From Natronolimnobius baerhuensis (GTDB lineage: Archaea > Halobacteriota > Halobacteria > Halobacteriales > Natrialbaceae): 64,000 nt of DNA. Positions 7,659 to 17,805 of the stretch are shown piece by piece; positions within the stretch are counted from its first letter, which is position 1; each line of letters starts with the position of its first letter. Below the pieces are notes generated by a model. It was not told the origin of the DNA and searched no databases. It worked only from the letters and a program-made list of their open reading frames with translations. The stretch is taken from the NCBI RefSeq assembly GCF_002177135.1, contig NZ_MWPH01000003.1, positions 434,001 through 498,000 of the forward strand. Reading direction: 5' to 3'. The position numbers and the translations under genes were made by a program.

Positions 7659-8552
7659 ATGACAGACTCGAGGACGACCCTGACACGTCGCGGTGCCGTA
7701 GCGGCGACGGCGGCCGGTCTCGCGGGCCTCGCCGGCTGTGCAAGTAGCAGTGATGATCACGAGAGCCCGTCCACCGAGACGAACAACGAGTCCGACGACA
7801 GCGAGACAGGCGTGCAGAGCGAAGACGACATTCCGGACATTTCCGGCCCCGAGACGCCGCCGGAGTGGGACCACGCTGAGTTCCGTGCGTGGCTGCTCGA
7901 TGACGATTCCGGAACCGGGAGCCGGCGCTTCGATTACACCGAGACGATTCCCGAGGGCTTCGGGAGCGACCTCCCATCGTTTTTCGACGTCTCCGCAGCG
8001 ACTGTCGACGCCCACCTCTCACAGTCATCCACGCAGGTCTTTTTCGGCGCGTTCGACGTCGATGCGATGATCGACGGCGCAGCGGCCGCGGATGGCTTCA
8101 CCGTCACCGACGAGTACCGCGGCTACGGCATCCTCGAGCCAACGAGCGACGGACCCTCGGCTGCAGTCGGGCCGACCGCCATCGTCATCGGCACCGACTA
8201 CGAGCAGCGAATCGACGCCCGCTACGGCGAGGAAGCACGTCTCGAGGAAACCGACGAGACGGTCGCACAGCTCTTTGCGGAACTTCCTGACGAGAACACG
8301 ATTAGCGGCCAGTATGGCAGTCCAACGGGCATCGACATCGCCGCCGAGGATATCATCCTCTGGGGCGTCTCGAGTCCGGAGCCGATGGCCGACTCGATGA
8401 CCTGGGTCGCCATCTTCGAGGACGACGTCGAGGTCACCGACGACATGATTGACGCATTTGAAGAAATCTCGAGCGACGTGACCGAGTCCGAACTCGATGG
8501 ACAGGTCGCTCGCGTGACCGGCGCGCCGCCGGATCTCTCCGAGTCGGAGTGA
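7659..8552 (+). CDS. Tat lipoprotein of unknown function
   Basis: 297 residues from the ATG at 7659. The N-terminus is a Tat signal with lipobox: TLTRRGAVAATAAGLAGLAG then Cys27, so the protein is probably lipid-anchored on the outer face of the membrane. A Ser/Glu/Asp-rich linker (about 30-60) follows. The mature part has IPEGFGSDLPSFFDVSAATV and paired segments such as VFFGAFDVDAMIDGAAAADG, as in haloarchaeal surface proteins of unknown function. No cofactor or catalytic motif is visible. It is divergent from serB. Confidence 0.8.
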   Translation: MTDSRTTLTRRGAVAATAAGLAGLAGCASSSDDHESPSTETNNESDDSETGVQSEDDIPDISGPETPPEWDHAEFRAWLLDDDSGTGSRRFDYTETIPEGFGSDLPSFFDVSAATVDAHLSQSSTQVFFGAFDVDAMIDGAAAADGFTVTDEYRGYGILEPTSDGPSAAVGPTAIVIGTDYEQRIDARYGEEARLEETDETVAQLFAELPDENTISGQYGSPTGIDIAAEDIILWGVSSPEPMADSMTWVAIFEDDVEVTDDMIDAFEEISSDVTESELDGQVARVTGAPPDLSESE

Positions 8553-8690
8553 TCGCTTCGGGTCGGAGTGGTCGACTTCTGATTGTGCTGTCTTCAGCGC
8601 GGGTGCTGCGGGCGTCGCTTGTTTACCTACTAGTCGCCGCTGCGAGTCGAACTCGAGTAGAAAAAGCCGATGGACTCGAGGTCGGAGTTG

Positions 8691-10277
8691 CTACTCCTGG
8701 CCGTTCAGCGTGATGTAGTCGACGCCGATGATGCGGTCGTCGTCGTTGAGTTCTGCTTTTGCGGCCTCTGGGACCTGTCCGTCGACGTTGTAGACGGTCA
8801 GTGCCTCGCCGCCAATCGTCTCACGGGCGTTGAACATCCCTGCGATGTTGACGTCGTGTGTGCCCATAACGGAGCCGATAAGGCCGATGACGCCCGGTTC
8901 GTCCGTGTTGCGCGTGACGACCATCTTGCCGTGGGGGATGGCGTCGACGCGGTAGCCATCGACGCGAACGATTCGCGGGTCGTCGCCCGCAAAGAGCGTC
9001 CCCTCGACGGTGACCGAGTCGTCGTCGTTGCTCACGGTCACCGAAATCAGGCTCTGGAAGTCTGCTGTCTGCCGGGTCTTCGATTCGGTCACGTCGACGC
9101 CGCGGTCCTCTGCAATCTGTGGCGCGTTGACGGCGTTGACCTGCCACTCGAGCGGTTCGAAGACGCCTTTGAGCGCGCTGGCGGTGACAAATTCGATGTC
9201 CTCATCGACGATGTCACCCTCGTAGGTGACTTCGACGTTCTCGATACGGCCCTCGAGCAACTGTGCAGCGACCTTGCCAGCGGTCTCTGCGATGTCGATG
9301 TAGGGTTCGACGCGTGGGAACGCGCTCTCATCAATCGACGGCGCGTTGAGTGCGTTTGCGACGGGTTCCTCGAGGAGTGCAGCGTTAATCTGTTCAGCCG
9401 TCGAGGTTGCGACGTTCTCCTGGGCTGCTTCGGTCGATGCGCCGAGGTGGGGCGTGACGATCACGTCGTCCTGTTCGAGCAGCGGGGAGTCCGTCGCCAG
9501 TGGTTCCTCGGCGAAGACGTCGAGTGCTGCGCCGGCAACGGTGCCGTCCGCAACTTTTGCGGCGAGTGCGTCCTCCTGGATAATGCCACCGCGGCCAACG
9601 TTGACGATGTAGCCGCCCTCGAGCAGGTCGAGTTCGTCTGTGCCGATCAGGCCCTCGGTTTCGGGAGTCAGCGGCGTGTGAATCGTCAGGAAGTCGGCGG
9701 CTTCGAGACAGTCCTCGAACTCGACGAGTTCTGCGCCGATGCGCTGGGCGCGCTCCTCGCTGATGTAGGGATCGTAGGCGACGATGTCCATGCCCAGCGA
9801 GTCGAGCTTTTTCGCGACCTCCTGGCCGACGCGGCCGAGGCCAACGACGCCGAGCGTTTTGCCGTTGAGTTCCGTGCCGAGATACTCGCTTTTCGCCCAC
9901 TCGCCATCTTTCAGACGGATGTGTGCCTGCGGGATTGACCGCGCGGTCGCGAACGTCATCGCGACGGTGTGTTCTGCGGCCGCGCGAACGTTACCCTCAG
10001 GGGCGTTCGCGACGATGACACCCTCGTCGGTCGCCGCGTCGATGTCGATGTTGTCGACGCCGATCCCTGCTCGGCCGACGATCACCAGTTCCTCGGCCGC
10101 CGCGAGCACTTCATCGGTGACTTCGGTCCCCGAGCGGACGATCAGTCCGTGCGCGTCGGAAACCGCCTCGAGGAGTGCCTCGCCCTCGAGTTCATAGCCC
10201 GTTTCGACTTCGTGGCCGGCGTCTCTAAGTACGTCAAGACCCGCATCCGCGATTGGGTCTGTGACCAGCACCTTCAT
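8691..10277 (-). CDS. serA: D-3-phosphoglycerate dehydrogenase
   Basis: 528 residues from the ATG at 10277 (MKVLVTDPIADAGLDVL), the usual length of the long archaeal/bacterial SerA. Catalyses NAD-dependent oxidation of 3-phosphoglycerate, committing carbon to serine. NAD-binding motif GVVGLGRVGQEVAKKLDSLG, then FLTIHTPLTPETEGLIG and the catalytic His in TPHLGASTEAAQENV. An intervening ASB domain (about 320-440) precedes a C-terminal ACT domain (KMVVTRNTDEPGVIGLIGSV) that normally binds serine for feedback control. The frame runs on upstream, but that part is not SerA-like. Confidence 0.95.
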   Translation of the reverse strand: MKVLVTDPIADAGLDVLRDAGHEVETGYELEGEALLEAVSDAHGLIVRSGTEVTDEVLAAAEELVIVGRAGIGVDNIDIDAATDEGVIVANAPEGNVRAAAEHTVAMTFATARSIPQAHIRLKDGEWAKSEYLGTELNGKTLGVVGLGRVGQEVAKKLDSLGMDIVAYDPYISEERAQRIGAELVEFEDCLEAADFLTIHTPLTPETEGLIGTDELDLLEGGYIVNVGRGGIIQEDALAAKVADGTVAGAALDVFAEEPLATDSPLLEQDDVIVTPHLGASTEAAQENVATSTAEQINAALLEEPVANALNAPSIDESAFPRVEPYIDIAETAGKVAAQLLEGRIENVEVTYEGDIVDEDIEFVTASALKGVFEPLEWQVNAVNAPQIAEDRGVDVTESKTRQTADFQSLISVTVSNDDDSVTVEGTLFAGDDPRIVRVDGYRVDAIPHGKMVVTRNTDEPGVIGLIGSVMGTHDVNIAGMFNARETIGGEALTVYNVDGQVPEAAKAELNDDDRIIGVDYITLNGQE

Positions 10278-10426
10278 GCGCGACTCAATCAGGTCGAGTA
10301 GGTAAACCCTTCCGTTGTGTCCCTGCCTGGCAAAAACTACACACGTTTCGAGTAATTGAGACGGATTCGAGTTACAATTTCGAGCGGCGATGCTGAGTCG
10401 TTCTGCCGGTGGAACTGTCCTCTCCG

Positions 10427-11896
10427 TTATGCAGGCTCCGGACAGGCCTGCTTCCAGAGTTTCCAGGGAACAACGAGGGCGAATGGGACCAGCCACAGCG
10501 TCTCGAGGTGTGCGCCGATGTCGACGGAAGGAGCAACGATCACCGCCGGGACCGTCAGCACGATTCCAACAGCGAGGACGACTGCACCGGCCGCGAGCGG
10601 GCGATTGATCGGCTCGAGGTCGGTCGTCGAAATCGGGACCGCCGTCATGTCGACGAGTCGCTCGGGTTCCGAGACAGGCCCGAGTCGTCTCTCTTGCTCC
10701 TGCGTGCCCCAGCCGGTTGTTACCCGAATCGTTCGCGTTCCGAGAACGCGGTCGGCGAACCGGTCGGTGACGACGGCCGCATCCCGGAGGTCCTCGACCG
10801 GGGCCGTCCACTGTGGCTCGTCGACCAGCCAATCGTACGCCACGAGCGAGTCGCCCCGACGCTGGTACTCGAGCGTGCCGTAGACCAGGTCGTAACGGAC
10901 GAACTGGATCGCAACAATCGCGACGAGCAAGAGGCCGAACGCGACCACACCGAGCCAGAACAACAGGATGGAGTCTGCCCAGGCGACGACCACGAGCAAA
11001 ATAAAGAACCAGCCGACGCCGACAAACGGCAGGTATGCGCCGGTTCCCCAGAGCGCGAGGAGCACGCCCTCGAGGGCGACGGCGGTTCGGTCAGTCCGAA
11101 CGCGCTCGCTCGGGGGCGTGGATGGGACGCGAACGCGCGTGTCGCGGCGTGCTTGGTCCGCTGGCGACCCGGACAGCCACTCAGCGAAGCGGTCGACGAA
11201 CCGGTTCGTCTCGGCGTCCGCTCGAGTCGCTCGAATCGTCGACCATTCGACTAGTACTTTCACGCAGACGACGGCCGCGAGCGTCGCCGTCGAGCCAACG
11301 GGCAGGCCGAGAAACGCCAGCACGAACACCACCACGAAGAGCTGTCTGGCGGGCGGTTCGATAACCGCATGCGGCGAGACGCGCTCGTAGGCTCGTCGGC
11401 CGAAATACTCCCGTTTCGTCTCGAGGAGTTGACCGCCACAGAGCGCAAGCACGCTCAGGAGAACGCCGGTCTGCGTGAGTTGCGCTGCGTCGTCGACGAC
11501 AATGGCGACGACTGCGACGAGCATGATCGCGTACGCGCCGACGAGAAAGCTCACACCAAGAGCGAACGGCACGTTTCGCAGCGGGATCGGCGGCAGCCGG
11601 TGACTCGGCTGCACAGATCCACGCTTGTTCACCAGTCGCGCCTCCGAAACCGATATGACGCCGCTCCCGTCGGTTGGCGGCGGCCGCTGTGCGAACAGGG
11701 CTTTCCCAGCCGCCAGAACGAGCGAGAGCACAATCTCGAGGCCGTAGATGAACACGAGCGTCCCGGACTGCCAGCCGAACCAGAGGACACCGACGAGCGG
11801 GACAAGATTCGCGAGGAAGATCGGCAGAAAGGCCGTCGATCCGGACGTGCGGTTCGGCGGGCGGAGGGGCATCGAGAGTCGACTCGAATGAGACAT
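10427..11896 (-). CDS. Polytopic membrane protein, DUF6498-like
   Basis: 489 residues. Hydrophobic helices begin at residues 23-60 (AFLPIFLANLVPLVGVLWFG) and recur at about 125-150, 210-245, 285-345 and near the C-terminus (AAGAVVLAVGIVLTVPAVIV). The layout and opening match haloarchaeal proteins labelled DUF6498, whose role is unknown. A soluble segment (about 345-420) has RVTTGWGTQEQERRLG. The gene stands between serA and a histidine kinase, all on the minus strand, with a 149-base gap to serA. Confidence 0.7.
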   Translation of the reverse strand: MSHSSRLSMPLRPPNRTSGSTAFLPIFLANLVPLVGVLWFGWQSGTLVFIYGLEIVLSLVLAAGKALFAQRPPPTDGSGVISVSEARLVNKRGSVQPSHRLPPIPLRNVPFALGVSFLVGAYAIMLVAVVAIVVDDAAQLTQTGVLLSVLALCGGQLLETKREYFGRRAYERVSPHAVIEPPARQLFVVVFVLAFLGLPVGSTATLAAVVCVKVLVEWSTIRATRADAETNRFVDRFAEWLSGSPADQARRDTRVRVPSTPPSERVRTDRTAVALEGVLLALWGTGAYLPFVGVGWFFILLVVVAWADSILLFWLGVVAFGLLLVAIVAIQFVRYDLVYGTLEYQRRGDSLVAYDWLVDEPQWTAPVEDLRDAAVVTDRFADRVLGTRTIRVTTGWGTQEQERRLGPVSEPERLVDMTAVPISTTDLEPINRPLAAGAVVLAVGIVLTVPAVIVAPSVDIGAHLETLWLVPFALVVPWKLWKQACPEPA

Positions 11897-11931
11897 GTAA
11901 TGCTGCGATGAAGTACTTTTAGGTTCGCGTT

Positions 11932-13458
11932 CTAGCCCGTCTCCCCGCCGCGTGGCAGCGAAATCGTCACGCGAGCGCCGTGGCCGGGAGAGTCCGTATA
12001 TGAAAGAGTGCCGTCGTAATCGTCTAAAATGAGTTCGACGAGCCAGAGTCCGAGCCCGCTGCCGTGGTCGAGTTGTGTCACGGGTTGTTCGTTGAACACC
12101 CCGGTCTGTTCCGTTTCGGGTATTCCCGGCCCGTTGTCGGTGATGTGGATGGAAACCGGCGTTGTATCGTCAATCTCGAGTTCGACGACCGGCTCTGCTG
12201 TCTCCGTATGTTCAATCGCGTTCTCGAGGACCTCCTGAAAGACGGTCGCGAGTCGCTCGTCGGCAGCGACCTGCAGGTGCACTGGTTCAGGCAGGACAAT
12301 CTGACTGTGTGGGTACTCGTCCTGTAGTCGCTCGACGACGGTCGCAAGGACCGGCCACAGTTGGACTGGCTCCTGGTCAAACTCGCTTTCGAGCGCCGCG
12401 TCGGCGAGTTTCTTCGCTGTCTCGTTCAGTTCGGACAGTTCCTCGACGGTGGCGACGATTTCGGCTGCGTACTCGAGCTGTTTGCCCTCGAGTTCACGCT
12501 CGAGGGTTTCAGCGAAGCCACCGATTGCGGTGAGATCGTTTCGGAGGTTGTGCCGCAGTAGGCGATGGAGCACTTGCAAATGTTGCTCGCGCTTTTTGAG
12601 GCTGGTAATATCGCGTCCCTCCGGAAGGAGCCAGCGAATCGTGCCGTGATGGTCTGTTACCGGCCGGATCGAAAAGTCGATGATCGCGGACCGCTCTTCT
12701 CCCTGTACGCGGATTTCATCGTGGATAAAGCCGCCGTTTGCGGCCTTTTCGACGCCCTTACGGGCAATTTCTCGCGCCCGTTCGTTCGACTGGAACCAGA
12801 TTACCTCCCACAGCGGTGTGCCGACGATTTCTTCGCGCTTGAGGCCGCCAAACGACAGCGCCGTGTCGTTGGCCTCGATCAGCGTGCCATCGGGTTCGAG
12901 CAGGCCGGTGAACTGGTAGGTGTTGTTGAAGACGGCTTCAAAGCGTCGTTCGCGGAGTTTCTGATCGGAGAGATCGCGAAAGAGGCCGGTAAAGAGGCGT
13001 TTTTCTTCGGTATCTGGGTGCTCTTTGAGACTCACCAGAACGGGCACTTCGTGGCCGTCTTTGTGCAATGCGGGCAGTTCGATCCCACCCCAGTTGATAT
13101 GCTTATTTCCTGTTCGAAGATACTTCTCGAGGCCGGCGGCGTGAGCCGCGCGGAGTCGCTCTGGAATCAGGCTCAGCTTCGAACTGCCGACCAGTTCCGC
13201 GGGTTCATACCCGAGAATGTCTTTGATTGCTGGATTTGCGAATACAATCGTACTATGTTCGTCGATTGTCAGGACGCCCTCGGAGGTGTTTCCGACGAGT
13301 CGTCGAAAGAAGTCATCGCTGTCGTAGGGCTCGAGTGGTGACACGGTTTCGTCGCCGGCATCGGAGGGGTCAGTGCCGGTGTTGGTGTCCGTGTCGGAAG
13401 TGTGAGCCGTTTTCCACGGCTCGTCGGCATCTGACACGAGCGAAGACAAACACTGCAT
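11932..13458 (-). CDS. PAS-domain sensor histidine kinase
   Basis: 508 residues from the ATG at 13458, chosen because a TATA-like aaatatgc lies about 44 bases upstream; an ATG at 13482 is the alternative. No membrane segment, so a cytoplasmic sensor. PAS1 (about 55-165) has EGVLTIDEHSTIVFANPAIK; PAS2 (about 180-290) has GLLEPDGTLIEANDTALSFG. The phosphoacceptor region is LHRLLRHNLRNDLTAIGGFA, the haloarchaeal H-box. The ATPase part has ENAIEHTE (N box), DNGPGIPE (G1) and GSGLGLWLVELIL (G2). No response regulator is adjacent. Confidence 0.88.
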   Translation of the reverse strand: MQCLSSLVSDADEPWKTAHTSDTDTNTGTDPSDAGDETVSPLEPYDSDDFFRRLVGNTSEGVLTIDEHSTIVFANPAIKDILGYEPAELVGSSKLSLIPERLRAAHAAGLEKYLRTGNKHINWGGIELPALHKDGHEVPVLVSLKEHPDTEEKRLFTGLFRDLSDQKLRERRFEAVFNNTYQFTGLLEPDGTLIEANDTALSFGGLKREEIVGTPLWEVIWFQSNERAREIARKGVEKAANGGFIHDEIRVQGEERSAIIDFSIRPVTDHHGTIRWLLPEGRDITSLKKREQHLQVLHRLLRHNLRNDLTAIGGFAETLERELEGKQLEYAAEIVATVEELSELNETAKKLADAALESEFDQEPVQLWPVLATVVERLQDEYPHSQIVLPEPVHLQVAADERLATVFQEVLENAIEHTETAEPVVELEIDDTTPVSIHITDNGPGIPETEQTGVFNEQPVTQLDHGSGLGLWLVELILDDYDGTLSYTDSPGHGARVTISLPRGGETG

Positions 13459-13495
13459 CTGTATAGAAGTGTTGCCTAACATCCACCAAAGTGAG

Positions 13496-13507
13496 CGAAA
13501 TATGCTT
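13496..13507 (-). promoter_or_regulatory. Putative TATA box of the PAS histidine kinase gene
   Basis: AT-rich element (top strand cgaaatatgctt) about 44 bases upstream of the ATG at 13458 and too close (20 bases) to the ATG at 13482. It therefore helps decide the start. Confidence 0.35.
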
Positions 13508-13632
13508 TCATCGCCACCATTTCGTATCAAACATCCAATTACAATGGCAGCTGTTGGCCGTCTGGGACAGTCGGAGTCCACCGTCAGAGCCACGGCAAAA
13601 GACCTATCGCTCCGACGAACAACCACACGAGT

Positions 13633-14007
13633 ATGGACGACGCTGTTGCAGTCGATTTCGGCGAGAAGGGACTCGTTCCCGCCGTTGCCCAGGACGCCCA
13701 GTCGGGCGAAGTCCTCATGCTCGCGTACGTCTCACCCGAGGCCGTAGAGCGGACACGCGAGACTGGGCGCGCCCATTACTACTCTCGGAGTCGCGACGAA
13801 CTCTGGGAGAAAGGCGCAACCAGTGGCCATACGCAGGCCGTCGAGGAGATCCGCGTCGACTGTGACGCCGACACCCTGTTGTACATCGTCGAACAGGACG
13901 GTGGGGCCTGTCACACTGGCCACCGGTCCTGTTTCTACCGAACACTCGAGGGCGAGAACGTCGGCGAGAAAGTGTTCGACCCAGACGCAGTGTACGACGA
14001 CGAATGA
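13633..14007 (+). CDS. hisI: Phosphoribosyl-AMP cyclohydrolase
   Basis: 124 residues, the usual size of monofunctional HisI. It opens the purine ring of PR-AMP in histidine synthesis, using Zn2+ and Mg2+. Conserved [20 protein letters not shown] and [20 protein letters not shown] are followed by the metal-binding block [20 protein letters not shown] and GHRSCFYR, with three conserved cysteines. The stop overlaps the next start (ATGA at 14004-14007), so HisI is translationally coupled to the coiled-coil protein downstream. Confidence 0.95.
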   Translation: MDDAVAVDFGEKGLVPAVAQDAQSGEVLMLAYVSPEAVERTRETGRAHYYSRSRDELWEKGATSGHTQAVEEIRVDCDADTLLYIVEQDGGACHTGHRSCFYRTLEGENVGEKVFDPDAVYDDE

Positions 14008-15167
14008 GTCACTCCGCCCACTCGAGCGCCACGAACGATCAGTCACACTCACCACTCGAGGCGCTTGAGGCCGCCCGCGAGCGCTTCGAGCAGGCACAAC
14101 AGCGCATCGACGAACAGGGAACTGCAACCGTCGAGGACGCGGCCGAGGCATACCGAAACGCGGCAACGTTACTTGAGAACTATGTCGACCGCGCGACCGG
14201 CACTGGCCGCGAGAACTTCAAGGCTTACGTCGAACTCGAGGGGCAGTTCGCCACGCTCGTCGAGAACCTGCCCGATGACCTGCGCGGACGCGAGGCCTTC
14301 GAAGATGCGCTCGATGCCATCGACAAACGCCGTCTCAGCGAGTCGGATTTCGAGGCGGCTCACGCAAAACTCGAGCCGGCCGAGCGCTACGACGACTTGC
14401 TCACCGAACGCGAAGACGCCCGCGAGGAACTCGAGAACGCCCGGACTGCGGCCGGAGTGCGACTCCGTGAGATCGACGACGAACTCGCAGAGCATGAACG
14501 CTTGCTCGAACTCGCGAACGCGGACCTCGATGCGCCAGTCGAACGCCTGCGCGAGCCAATCGAGACCTACAACGAGGAAATCCGCGAGGCCGTCGAAACC
14601 TATCGACTCGAGGCGTCCGCCCGGGAGGTGTTCGCCCTTCTCGAGCGCAGTCGGTGGTATCCGTTCGTCGAGTACGAACACCCGCCCGACGACCTCCGAG
14701 CGTACGTCACCGACGATCCGGCCGGCGAGTACACGATTCCAGAACTGCTCGAGTACGCCGAGTACTCCCGGTCGAAACTCGACCACTATGTCGACGATGC
14801 AGACCTGCTGAAACGCCGCGTGGCGACCCAGCGAACGTTCCTTGATAATATCGACGCCGAGGCGCTGCTGATTGAGTGGCCGCCGGGTCCGGCGGGTGAA
14901 CTTCGGCGACGCGTCCGCGAATATCGCCCGTTCGTCGAGCGAATCGCCGGCGAGGACGGCGTTGTTGCACTCCAAAACGTCCGTGCGCTCATTTTCGATC
15001 CCGAGATCGACTACGACCGTCTGCAGACGGCCGCACAGGCGGTCGCCCAACTCACGCCCGCCGAACGCGAGCGACTGGCCAGCGGGCAGGTTGCCGACGA
15101 ACTCGAGGCCCTGCGCGAAGAACGAGCCCAACTCGAGGCCGCACTCGAGGTGGACGACCCGATCTGA
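14004..15167 (+). CDS. Coiled-coil protein of unknown function (DUF7118-like)
   Basis: 387 residues, mostly charged alpha helix. Long heptad-like runs occur at residues 14-60 ([19 protein letters not shown]), 125-185 ([20 protein letters not shown]) and the C-terminus ([20 protein letters not shown]). The middle is more globular ([20 protein letters not shown]). It resembles haloarchaeal proteins labelled DUF7118. The ATGA overlap with hisI implies co-translation, but no link to histidine synthesis is known; it may simply share the operon. No nuclease or ATPase motif is seen. Confidence 0.75.
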   Translation: MSHSAHSSATNDQSHSPLEALEAARERFEQAQQRIDEQGTATVEDAAEAYRNAATLLENYVDRATGTGRENFKAYVELEGQFATLVENLPDDLRGREAFEDALDAIDKRRLSESDFEAAHAKLEPAERYDDLLTEREDAREELENARTAAGVRLREIDDELAEHERLLELANADLDAPVERLREPIETYNEEIREAVETYRLEASAREVFALLERSRWYPFVEYEHPPDDLRAYVTDDPAGEYTIPELLEYAEYSRSKLDHYVDDADLLKRRVATQRTFLDNIDAEALLIEWPPGPAGELRRRVREYRPFVERIAGEDGVVALQNVRALIFDPEIDYDRLQTAAQAVAQLTPAERERLASGQVADELEALREERAQLEAALEVDDPI

Positions 15168-15242
15168 GTTCCGTTTATTTCATGCCATACCTTTGCACGA
15201 TTAGCGGTTTTTGCCGTTACTGAGACGCATATGTGGCTCGAG

Positions 15243-15256
15243 TAGTATGCATACTA
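15243..15256. promoter_or_regulatory. 14-bp perfect palindrome immediately upstream of metY
   Basis: TAGTATGCATACTA ends three bases before the chosen ATG at 15260. A perfect palindrome at this place would lie at or just after the transcription start and could be an operator for methionine control or a site affecting initiation. Function is inferred from position only. Confidence 0.45.
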
Positions 15257-15259
15257 AAC

Positions 15260-16600
15260 ATGAGCGACGACGCGAGCGACGGGACCGACGAGTCGGACTG
15301 TTCCGAGCGCGGGCTCGGGACACGAAGCGTCCACGCCGGCCAATCGCCGGACTCGGAGACGGGCGCGATGGCCCCGCCGATCTACCAGACGACCTCTTAC
15401 GTTTTTGACGACGCCGACACCGCCGCGGATCTCTACGCGCTCGAGCAGGAAGGCTACATCTACTCTCGAATCGCCAACCCAACCGTGACCACGCTCGAGG
15501 ATCGCCTCGCTGCCCTCGAGGGCGGCGCAGGTGCGGTCGCAACCGCAAGCGGCATGGCCGCACTCGATTCGGCAACGCTCGTCCTCGCTGAGGCGGGCGA
15601 CAACGTGGTCTGTTCGACGGACACCTACGGCGGGACAACGGCGTACTTCTCGAAGACGGCCTCTCGACGGGACATCGAGACGAAATTTGTCCCGACGCTC
15701 GAGTACGACGCCTACGCCGAGGCCATCGACGAAAACACTGCGTTCGTTCACGTCGAAACGATTGGCAATCCCTCGCTCGTCACGCCTGACTTCGAGCGCC
15801 TTGCTGAGATCGCCCACGACAACGGTGTCCCGCTCGTCGTGGACAACACGTTCGCGACGCCCGCGCTCTGTCGACCGCTCGAGCACGGCGCGGACGTTGT
15901 CTGGGAGTCGACGACGAAGTGGCTCCACGGCTCCGGCACGACCGTCGGCGGCGTGCTCGTCGACGGCGGCAACTTTGACTGGGGCGCACACGGCTACGAC
16001 GAAATCGCCGGTCCGAACCACGCCTACCACGACGTCGACTTCTCGCGTGACTTTGCAGACGCCCCCTTCGCCGCAACCGTTCGCTTTCGCTCGCTGCGCA
16101 GTCTGGGCAACCAGCAATCGCCCTTCGACGCCTGGCAAACCCTGCAGGGCCTCGAGTCGATGCCCCTACGCGTCGAGAAACACTGCGAGAACGCCTCTAT
16201 CGTCGCCGATTACCTCGCGGACCACGACGACGTCGCCTGGGTGACGAACCCTGGACTCGAAGCCCACCCGACCCACGAGAACGCGACGCGCTACCTCGAG
16301 GATTACGGTGGAATGGTCACGTTCGGTCTCGAAGGCGGGTACGAGGCAGGCAAAACCTTCTGCGAGGAAGTCGAGGTTGCCCAGTTCCTCGCGAACATCG
16401 GCGACGCAAAGACGCTCGTGATCCACCCTGCGAGTACGACACACGGACAACTTACGCCCACGGAGCGCGAAGAAGCCGGCGTGACGGAGGACCTAATCCG
16501 GATGTCCGTCGGCATCGAATCCCCCGAAGACATCCTGGCCGATCTCGAGCAAGCTATCGACGCGGCGACGCACGCGTGTCGGGAGGGCGAGACACGATGA
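15260..16600 (+). CDS. metY: O-acetylhomoserine sulfhydrylase (PLP-dependent)
   Basis: 446 residues from ATG 15260; an in-frame ATG-like start nine codons earlier lacks family similarity. Converts O-acetylhomoserine plus sulfide to homocysteine. Motifs of the Cys/Met metabolism PLP family: [17 protein letters not shown] at the N-terminus, [20 protein letters not shown], the PLP-phosphate segment [32 protein letters not shown], and the Schiff-base Lys in [18 protein letters not shown]-terminal [13 protein letters not shown] and [20 protein letters not shown] complete it. ATGA overlap with metX shows coupling of substrate producer and user. Confidence 0.92.
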   Translation: MSDDASDGTDESDCSERGLGTRSVHAGQSPDSETGAMAPPIYQTTSYVFDDADTAADLYALEQEGYIYSRIANPTVTTLEDRLAALEGGAGAVATASGMAALDSATLVLAEAGDNVVCSTDTYGGTTAYFSKTASRRDIETKFVPTLEYDAYAEAIDENTAFVHVETIGNPSLVTPDFERLAEIAHDNGVPLVVDNTFATPALCRPLEHGADVVWESTTKWLHGSGTTVGGVLVDGGNFDWGAHGYDEIAGPNHAYHDVDFSRDFADAPFAATVRFRSLRSLGNQQSPFDAWQTLQGLESMPLRVEKHCENASIVADYLADHDDVAWVTNPGLEAHPTHENATRYLEDYGGMVTFGLEGGYEAGKTFCEEVEVAQFLANIGDAKTLVIHPASTTHGQLTPTEREEAGVTEDLIRMSVGIESPEDILADLEQAIDAATHACREGETR

Positions 16601-17799
16601 CGACCCAGGGTACAGTCGACCTTGGTGAGTTTCAGTTTCTCTCCGGGGAGACAATCTCGAGCCTCGAGGTCGCCTACGAGACCTACGGCGAGTTTACGGG
16701 CGACAATGCGGTCCTCATCTGTCACGCGCTGACGGGCAGCTCTCACGTCGCGCGCCGACCCGACGCGGGCGACGAAACTGCAGGCCAGGCCCGCGCGTGG
16801 TGGGGCGACGTCGTCGGCCCCGGGAAAGCCATCGACACCACCGAGTACTACGTCGTCTGTGCGAACGTCCCCGGCTCCTGTTACGGGACCACGGGGCCCT
16901 CGAGCGAGAACCCGGAGACGGGCGAGCCCTACGGGACGGATTTCCCGCCGGTCACCGTCGGCGACTGGACTCGCGCCCAGCGGAAACTGCTCGACGAACT
17001 CGGCGTCGGCCGGCTGCACGCCGTCATCGGCGGCAGCGTCGGCGGAATGAACGTCCTCGATTGGCTACGTCGCTATCCCGACGATATCGGCTGTGCGGGC
17101 GTCGTCGCCGCTGCTGGCCGACTTGATGCCCAGGTGCTCGCACTCGATACGGTCGCCCGGCGAGCGATCACGAGCGATCCGAACTGGAACGGCGGCCACT
17201 ACTACGGCGGCCCCGAGCCCGCAGACGGCCTCGCACGCGCCCGCCAGATTGGCCACATCATGTACCTCTCGAAGGCCTCGATGAGTCGCAAGTTCGGCCG
17301 TCGCTCGGCGGGCCGCGAAACGGTGCACGAGACGTCGCCGGATCCCGCAGCCGCCTTCTTCCCCTACCGCGAAGTCGAGTCGTATCTCGACTATCAGGCC
17401 GACAAGTTCGTCGACCGATTCGACGCCAACAGCTACCTCTACATGACTCGCGCGATGGACGATTTCGACCTCTCAGCGGGCTACGAGGGCGACGCCGACG
17501 CACTGGCCGCCTTCGAGGGCGAACTCCTGCTCCTCTCGTTTACCGGCGACTGGCACTTCACCGTCGAACAGTCCGAGGCGCTCGCAGAGGCCGCCCGCGA
17601 GGCCGACGTCAACGTCGCCCACCACGTCGTCGAATCCGACCACGGCCACGACGCCTTCCTCGTCGAACCCGAAAAGGTCGGCCCGCCGCTCTCGGCACTG
17701 CTCGAGGACGGCCTCAAAGGCCGGCTCATCACCGACACCGACGATGAGGACGATTCGGATTCGTTCGCGCCGGTTCACACGAGCCTCTTTTCGGATTAG
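16597..17799 (+). CDS. metX: Homoserine O-acetyltransferase (alpha/beta hydrolase fold)
   Basis: 400 residues from ATG 16597, overlapping the metY stop. Acetylates homoserine with acetyl-CoA, feeding metY. The alpha/beta-hydrolase shows the oxyanion-region motif [13 protein letters not shown], the nucleophile elbow [15 protein letters not shown] (Ser in GGSVGG), the catalytic Asp in [16 protein letters not shown], and the His in [15 protein letters not shown]. Length and motif order match the MetX family; serine acetyltransferase activity, found in some relatives, cannot be excluded. It ends with an acidic tail and converges with the Cas4-like gene 6 bases later. Confidence 0.93.
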   Translation: MTTQGTVDLGEFQFLSGETISSLEVAYETYGEFTGDNAVLICHALTGSSHVARRPDAGDETAGQARAWWGDVVGPGKAIDTTEYYVVCANVPGSCYGTTGPSSENPETGEPYGTDFPPVTVGDWTRAQRKLLDELGVGRLHAVIGGSVGGMNVLDWLRRYPDDIGCAGVVAAAGRLDAQVLALDTVARRAITSDPNWNGGHYYGGPEPADGLARARQIGHIMYLSKASMSRKFGRRSAGRETVHETSPDPAAAFFPYREVESYLDYQADKFVDRFDANSYLYMTRAMDDFDLSAGYEGDADALAAFEGELLLLSFTGDWHFTVEQSEALAEAAREADVNVAHHVVESDHGHDAFLVEPEKVGPPLSALLEDGLKGRLITDTDDEDDSDSFAPVHTSLFSD

Positions 17800-17805
17800 G
17801 CACCG

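Noticed and set aside
8670-9938. Plus-strand open frame of 422 codons
   Set aside because: Antisense to serA, which has clear NAD-binding and ACT motifs. The plus frame shows no fold.
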